Positions 58,801 through 64,000 of a stretch of DNA of 64,000 bases are shown here, piece after piece. How positions within the stretch are numbered: the first letter of the stretch is position 1; every line of letters starts with the position of its first letter. The notes under the pieces were generated by a model. It searched no databases. It had not been told where the DNA came from and saw nothing but the letters and a program-made list of their open reading frames with translations. Source of the stretch: Dendrophyllia cribrosa (taxonomy: Eukaryota; Cnidaria; Anthozoa; Scleractinia; Dendrophylliidae); assembly GCA_024195265.1 (NCBI GenBank), contig JAJLRJ010000001.1:4484562-4548561 (forward strand), in the 5' to 3' direction. Made by a program: the position numbers and the translations under genes.

Positions 58801-59501
58801 ACTTTTTGACTTGGACTGGTTTAAGGAAATCGGTTCCTGATCATTTACGCATAAGGCCGCCTTCTTTTAAAATGGTCTTTGATTTAGAAAACTATAAATG
58901 TCGGAACTACTACAGCACCTTAATACAACTTACTTATGAACACCCCAAAAAATGGGTTACGCTAGCTAACGAATTTAATTTAACAGACGAACAACTTTCT
59001 GAAGCATACCTGTTACCTTTGAGAGTTGCTTCTGAGCCTTATGTGCGTTCCTTTCAGTACAAGGTGTTAAACTACATTTTATACACTAATAAACTTCTTT
59101 GTAAAATAGGGTACATTACAGACTCGAATTGTACCTTTTGTAAAGAGACTCCTGAAACTATTCACCATATCTTGTTTGAGTGCTCTTTTTCAAAATCCTT
59201 TTGGAATGATGTAATCTTTCTTATTTTAAGTAAACTCAGTAGTTGCAGAAGTCTCTTACTTCGAGATGTAATTATTGGTTTTTTAAGGGAGGAGATGGAT
59301 CTGGTCAACTATGTCTTACTTATGGGAAAGATTTATATTTGGGACTGCAGACGCAAAGAACACAAGCCTGTAATTGCATACTTTAAACAAATTTTGAACA
59401 ATAAATACGACACAGAAAAGTATGTTGCAAAAAAGCAAAACAAATATCAACTTTTTAAAAACAAGTGGAATGTGTATGAAAACAATCTTTTAAATCCTTA
59501 A
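55801..59501 (+). pseudogene. LINE ORF2 (endonuclease and reverse transcriptase), one frameshift
   Basis: The N-terminal endonuclease shows SLNVRGI, FLQETHS, GGDFNCPL and a C-terminal SxxxTDHSAI. The reverse transcriptase shows FIDFEKAFDSLEW, RGVRQGDPLSPYLF and the catalytic FADDT. The C-terminal region has a Cys/His motif (CTFCKETPETIHHILFEC). The frame breaks once near 58,250 (first part ends LLLPK then stop at 58,252-58,254; second part open to 59,501). The true start within 55,597-55,840 is uncertain. Apart from that break the catalytic motifs are complete. Confidence 0.9.
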
Positions 59502-59746
59502 TGTCAATCAATTGTTTTTTAATTTATGGTGTATCATATAACTGTGTATAAATACCTTTTCATAAATATATCGTAATAATAATAAAAATGTAGTGTAATC
59601 AATCTCTTAAATAAAAAATACTAGTAATAATGTAATAATTATAACTTAAATGTAGATTGTTGTATTTTTTGTTATTGGAAATAAAGATTACATTACAAAA
59701 AAAAAATAAATAAATAAATAAAAAAAAAAAATAGTGTCACAATAAA

Positions 59747-60211
59747 ATGTTTTGTTTGATGGACTTGCAAATTTCTTTTTAGTACTATAGATTACTTGGT
59801 TACCGTTGCATTATCTTGTACATTATCTTGTATTTTGACAACAAGAATTTGCTAATATTAGATCGCAGTGTGAAGACCCTTTAAGACCTAACAGTAATCG
59901 CCATTAAATTTCTCCTTCTCCAATACATGACTAAGCAGAGATAAAGAGAATATAAGAAATGATCACTCAAATCGAATTCTCGTCATATTTTACAAATTTT
60001 TCCAGTTGTTATAAGAAATATATGGGGATGAGTTGGGAGAATTTGTATGTTAACATTGGGGCTTATGGATTAATAGTATCGCCATGGCCGATAACTATTA
60101 GTTATTTGTTAATCGAATGAAATATAATTGCACTTCTTTTAATTTAACAGAAGAGTTTCATCAATCTAGTGGCACTGCAGTTGTTATTAGATAAGCAGGC
60201 AGATGGCAAGT
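59747..60211. other. Spacer between the LINE and STING 3' end
   Basis: AT-rich, no gene seen. Should hold the STING 3' UTR on the minus strand. Confidence 0.5.
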
Positions 60212-61606
60212 TCATTCAGCTTTAGCTCCTTCCAGGTGTAGGTTTGCATCACGATGCATCTGTACCAACACATCTGCTATTTGATTTTTTTCTCCTGAAA
60301 TGGGCACCAATTCATACTTACCTCTACAGTCTGGGCACCCATCCAAGATTGCTCTTAATTTGCGGGTGAACAACACCACCTATCCAAACAAAAAAGTTTG
60401 TTAAAAAAAAAAATCATTAAAATTGGTAGCAAAATTTGATCACTGTAAAATGGACTAAACTGCATGCATCACTGCCCTGCCCTGCCCACTTTCCTTGATA
60501 AATACTGTTAAGTTCTCGCGGAATCGTGTCGCACATGTCTTTCCAACTTTTTTGCACTGTCCAATTCAACCTATGTTTGCTAGTCAAAGAAGACAACCAG
60601 AGTGGGCCAGAGTGAAGCCTTTTTTAAGAAATAAACTATAGACATCATTGTTTCAAAGGGTACTTGATCACGTTAGTAATACCTGCTCATCCCGCTCTTG
60701 ACGACTCAATCCACACTCTGGGTGTTGAGACATATTGTACAGGGCCGTTAGGGCGGTGGCATACTCCAGGACAACGTGGTATTCATCTATCCCTCCATCT
60801 GGGCGTGGCATCTCTATTCGGTGCACGGTGTGCTTGTAAGATCTCTTTAGTTTCCCACCCCTGTTTACTTTATATTCCTCGAGATTTCCAGCACATTTTA
60901 TTCTTTCGTCTGCCTCTACGATTGTAGCGTATGTGTAGCAGGTTTTTGGTAGCAATATGAAGAGCTTTTTCTTTGTAATTCTGTACTTGTATTCCGATTT
61001 TCCGATATGCCCTTCGAGTTTTGGAAGCATCAGCTTCAAGTAGCCGAAGTAGTAGCTCCAAGCCAGACCATCTGCCACGTTCTTGTTTTCTCTCTCGTTG
61101 ATCTGCGATACCTCCACGCTAGAAAGCTCTCGTAGACCGACGAGAAACAACAGCTGTGGAACCAAAAAGCAGTTCATCGAAAAGAAAATCGCATATTGCG
61201 AACGACAGAAGGTATTGCAATGCTGGTACAAGAAATAGGACACTATTAGAAGGGACGCGACGCCAACGATCAAAATAGAACGGCTATATCTGAAAGTGAA
61301 AGTGGAATTGAAAACCTTCCTCCAACTTCCTTCATATCGAGTCTGTTTGTGTTGAATTTCTTCAATCACCAGACACAGTCTTCGTACTACCTCGCCAAGA
61401 ACTAAACTAAGGGTGAGAATAGCAGCTCCGAATATCAGAAAATGGAGTTTATCTTTGCTGTCTTTCTCTCCGGAAGCTTGGGAGACCGTCATCTTGACAT
61501 GTACAGCGCCAGAAATAAGGATCCCAAACGACGCAGCGAAGATGGCAGCTTTTCCACGAGGCTTTGAAAGTGGTCCAAATCCATTATTTTGCTGCTGGGG
61601 ATCCAT
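60212..61606 (-). CDS. STING1: STING (cyclic dinucleotide receptor), no C-terminal tail
   Basis: STING is an ER membrane receptor for 2'3'-cGAMP and related dinucleotides in innate immunity. Exons 61606-60683 and 60379-60212 give 363 residues. Four membrane segments occupy about residues 19-40, 54-74, 110-130 and 138-160. The ligand-binding domain starts with NVADGLAWSYYFGYLKLMLP, matching the human helix with Ser162, Tyr163 and Tyr167. LKRSYKHT aligns with Arg238/Tyr240, and VLEYATALTALYNMSQ with Glu260/Thr263. The second exon (LFTRKLRAILDGCPDC) reads past a GTAAGT-like sequence and ends soon after ANLHLEGAKAE. No TBK1/IRF3-binding tail follows, as expected outside vertebrates. An alternative splice at that GTAAGT is possible. 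Confidence 0.95.
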
Positions 61607-61706
61607 GTTTGAAGTGTTTGAAGAGAAAACTTATAACTTGAAATTAAAATTTCAGATACCACGTAGCTCTTACAAGGTGTCTGCTGATTGGCTTAGATAA
61701 ACCGCC

Positions 61707-63005
61707 TAAATTAAAATGTTTTTTGCTGCGTGGCACTCACGGTTAATGATAATATTGCGGTGTCTGACATTTGCAGACTGCAGACTGCAGACTGCAGACT
61801 GCAGACCGCAGAATGCAGACTGACTGACACTAAAGAACCATAATGCCGTTCGATTACAGGTAAGATTTGTTGTTGTTCTTAGGTTATTGTTGTTTGATAT
61901 TTGGGATATTCCCGACTATGATAATTACGTGATATCACGGAGATGTTTTATGAAATCTTTGCATTATTCAAAAGGTTTCAAATGTCCCTGATCTTGTTTG
62001 TTGTGGAAGTAGGTGGACTTGTGAACAGATCGGTGGTAGACTACCACAGACTGAACACTTAGATCGAGATTTCCACTTTGGATGGGGGAAATATGTTCGG
62101 CAAAACGTTTTTCGTGCGAAAATAAAAGGGAATGTGTCAAGTCTTGTGTAAAGCCGCAGAAATTCCAGCATGCAGTTTTTAACGTTGTGTGTGTGACATT
62201 GAAGCACGTTAAAAGTACACGTCAGTGAGAAAGTAAAGGCCAGTTTACACAAGGGATTTTTTATGCGATTTTAGCTGCGATTTAGGCAAGCCCTGGTTTA
62301 AACGACGCATTTTACATGGGCTAAATCTAATACCTATTTGGGTCAACTCGAATTTAAAAAGTTCCCGGGAAAGGTTGACATTTGATTCACAAACATCGAA
62401 TTTATTTGTGTTGAATTTACAACTTCAGTTGAATATTCAATAGAAGTCACATTTATCAAATTCTGTCGAATTTAATTGTTCAAGCGCCGCATTTTACACA
62501 TGCAAATTAGGTTTGGCGCAAAGGAGAATGGGTTTTTAATACATGTACCAACACTCGCTTCAATTAATTCTCGCGCCGCTCAAAGATAAACACCGCCTGG
62601 ACAACACCTTTAGATAAGTGTTCAATAACACACTGTATAACCAAAACTTTCTTTATTAAGGGACAACCAAGACACGTACTAGTTAGCTAACATTAACCTA
62701 GCTAAGAAGAACAACGAATCGTACCTGGAATCTGACGCCATTTAATACGGTGAACGGGTCGTAGTTCCACACGAAGAAGTCCACAAAGAATCTTGGGAAT
62801 GTGGCTGACTTAATTTTACGGGAAAAATTGTTGATGACATTTTTGTCATTAGAAATTTTAGTGTCAGTCAGTCTGCAGACTGCAGTCTGCGGTCTGCAGT
62901 CTGCAGTCTGCAGTCTGCAGTCTGCAGTCTGCAGTCTGCAAATGTCAGACACCGATAATATTGACTGTCTTTGTCAGTTCTTTTTCGGCATAAAAAATTT
63001 CAATA
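61707..63005. mobile_element. Foldback-like element with CTGCAGACTG minisatellite termini
   Basis: The 14-mer TTAGATAAACCGCC lies at 61,693-61,706 and 63,006-63,019 and may be its target duplication. Near each end, inverted to each other, lie a GGTGTCTGACATTTGCAGAC segment and a run of GCAGACT units (about 61,780-61,812; about 62,874-62,940) ending in GACTGACTGACACTA. The right array is longer. The middle 1 kb has no supportable ORF. It begins 100 bases upstream of the STING start codon. Confidence 0.68.
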
Positions 63006-63087
63006 TTAGATAAACCGCCACTGATTGGCTAGAAATCAACACGTGACGTTTTTGCAAGATGGCGGCTTGAAATTTCCAAACGAGCGG

Positions 63088-63232
63088 ATTTACAATTCTT
63101 GTGTGGACTTTGACTAGTTATAAAGACCTAGGATGAAGGCCTAGGTAAGGAATATTTATTTACAATTCTTGTGTGGACTTTGACTAGTTATAAAGACCTA
63201 GGATGAAGGCCTAGGTAAGGAATATTTATTTA
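63088..63232. repeat. 70-bp tandem duplication
   Basis: Two identical 70-base units in direct order; each begins TTTACAATTCTTGTGTGGAC and contains CCTAGGATGAAGGCCTAGG, itself a short palindrome. Confidence 0.95.
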
Positions 63233-64000
63233 TGAACATTTGCCGAAAATTCCATGCCACAGTTTTACTCAATTTCAGTTCCCGACCCGACAGGGCACAG
63301 TGGTTGTACGTGTAGACTTAAGCTTAAGCGTTATTAACCCATTCGCTCCTACACCGGCCAAAACCGGCCGTACAATACTCCACTGCTTTAAAAAATTGCA
63401 ACTTTCTCAATCGTGCGAACATTGCCCTAACTAGCAGTTCTGAGCATTGACTAGAAAGTCCTCAAATTGAGATACCCAATAAACACAAAAAAGTCAGCGA
63501 TTTTTGCAGAATATCAGCGTTTGAATTTGGACAATAACAAAAATGACCGTTTTTAACGTCATAGAAAAACAACAAAAATCACGTTTTTGCCTTTAGTTTT
63601 TTTTATTCAAATCATCATGGCAAACCCAAAAGTCAACATTCACAGCAAAATTCAGTCCTAGTCCTAGCTTAGCAGCGAATTTTTTTGCTCTTATTCGTTG
63701 CTCGGGCCGAGCTCTAGCCTCTCGTTCTAATGCATACTGACCTTGCCTCAATTTTCAATATCACCACCGCACTGCATGCTGGGAAATGGCCAAAAATTTT
63801 GACAGCGTTCGTTTCTTTCCGCACACATTTCATATTTATACTAAGTCCACAGCCACTCCGACCCACCGCCGAAATTTCGCGCTTGTTGTGTTGTCCTATG
63901 GTCGCAACTTCCAAAATATGCCGCGGTAGGTCGAGAAATTCATCCAGAGTCGAGTCCCAAAGCTGCTTCGTTTCCAGGCGGCCATTTTTCCAGTTCAACG
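63233..64000. other. Right edge, nothing firm
   Basis: TTAACCCATTCGCTCC near 63,335 resembles the start of a TTAA-type element, followed by ACCGGCCAAAACCGGCCG. A 94-residue minus-strand open frame at 63,714-63,998 has no recognisable domain. No gene is called. Confidence 0.4.

Larger units (their letters stand above)
54428..59731 (+). mobile_element. Full-length non-LTR retrotransposon (L1/Tx1-like LINE)
   Basis: The 15-mer TAGTGTCACAATAAA lies at 54,413-54,427 and 59,732-59,746, an exact target-site duplication. Between are about 95 bases of 5' UTR, ORF1, a spacer, ORF2 and an A-rich tail with AATAAA just before it. Two ORFs, an APE-type endonuclease and a C-terminal Cys/His motif place it with L1/Tx1-type LINEs. 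The exact duplication suggests a recent insertion. Confidence 0.93.

Noticed and set aside
61780..62940. CRISPR-like spaced repeats
   Set aside because: The units are contiguous minisatellite and inverted at the two ends, in a eukaryotic genome.
63714..63998. Possible gene at the right edge, minus strand
   Set aside because: 94 residues, no domain, no splice support; could be transposon-derived.

Overview
This is nuclear DNA of an animal. Genes are split by GT-AG introns, intergenic space is AT-rich, and short transposons crowd introns and spacers. The gene set (vinculin-like protein, FAM136A, BTB-BACK-PHR protein, PERK, FAHD1, STING) is metazoan. The style of SINE and MITE families, with an intron-rich layout and a STING that lacks the vertebrate tail, points to a cnidarian, most likely a stony coral. 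The species is inferred, not proven.

Layout. 1-14,028 (+): the last 20 coding exons of a large vinculin-like protein whose 5' end lies outside the window. 15,296-16,240 (-): a decayed C2H2 zinc-finger array. 17,494-20,222 (+): FAM136A. 21,220-24,951 (-): BTBD-family protein. 27,943-41,638 (+): complete 23-exon PERK (EIF2AK3) coding region of 1,004 codons. 42,783-45,398 (-): a small unrecognised single-pass membrane protein. 46,128-50,349 and 52,046-53,858 (+): tandem duplicate FAHD1-type hydrolase genes, the first lacking the catalytic His/Glu pair. 54,428-59,731 (+): a full-length LINE with a 15-bp target-site duplication and one frameshift in each ORF. 60,212-61,606 (-): two-exon STING. 61,707-63,005: a repeat-rich inverted-repeat element beside the STING start.

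The genes do not form an operon. Possible shared themes are ER stress and innate immunity (PERK and STING are both ER membrane proteins) and mitochondria (FAM136A, FAHD1). Proximity is not evidence of a functional link.

Mobile DNA is the other main content. There are three TTAA-flanked elements with different termini, two TA-flanked pogo-like MITEs, a TTA-flanked Harbinger-like MITE, a MITE family with an 11-bp target duplication, several tRNA-derived SINE copies, and a 980-bp LTR element reduced to LTRs, a gag piece and a pol end. Exon coordinates were set by eye from splice consensus and reading-frame continuity; coding totals for PERK, FAM136A, BTBD, both FAHD1 copies and STING are all multiples of three.
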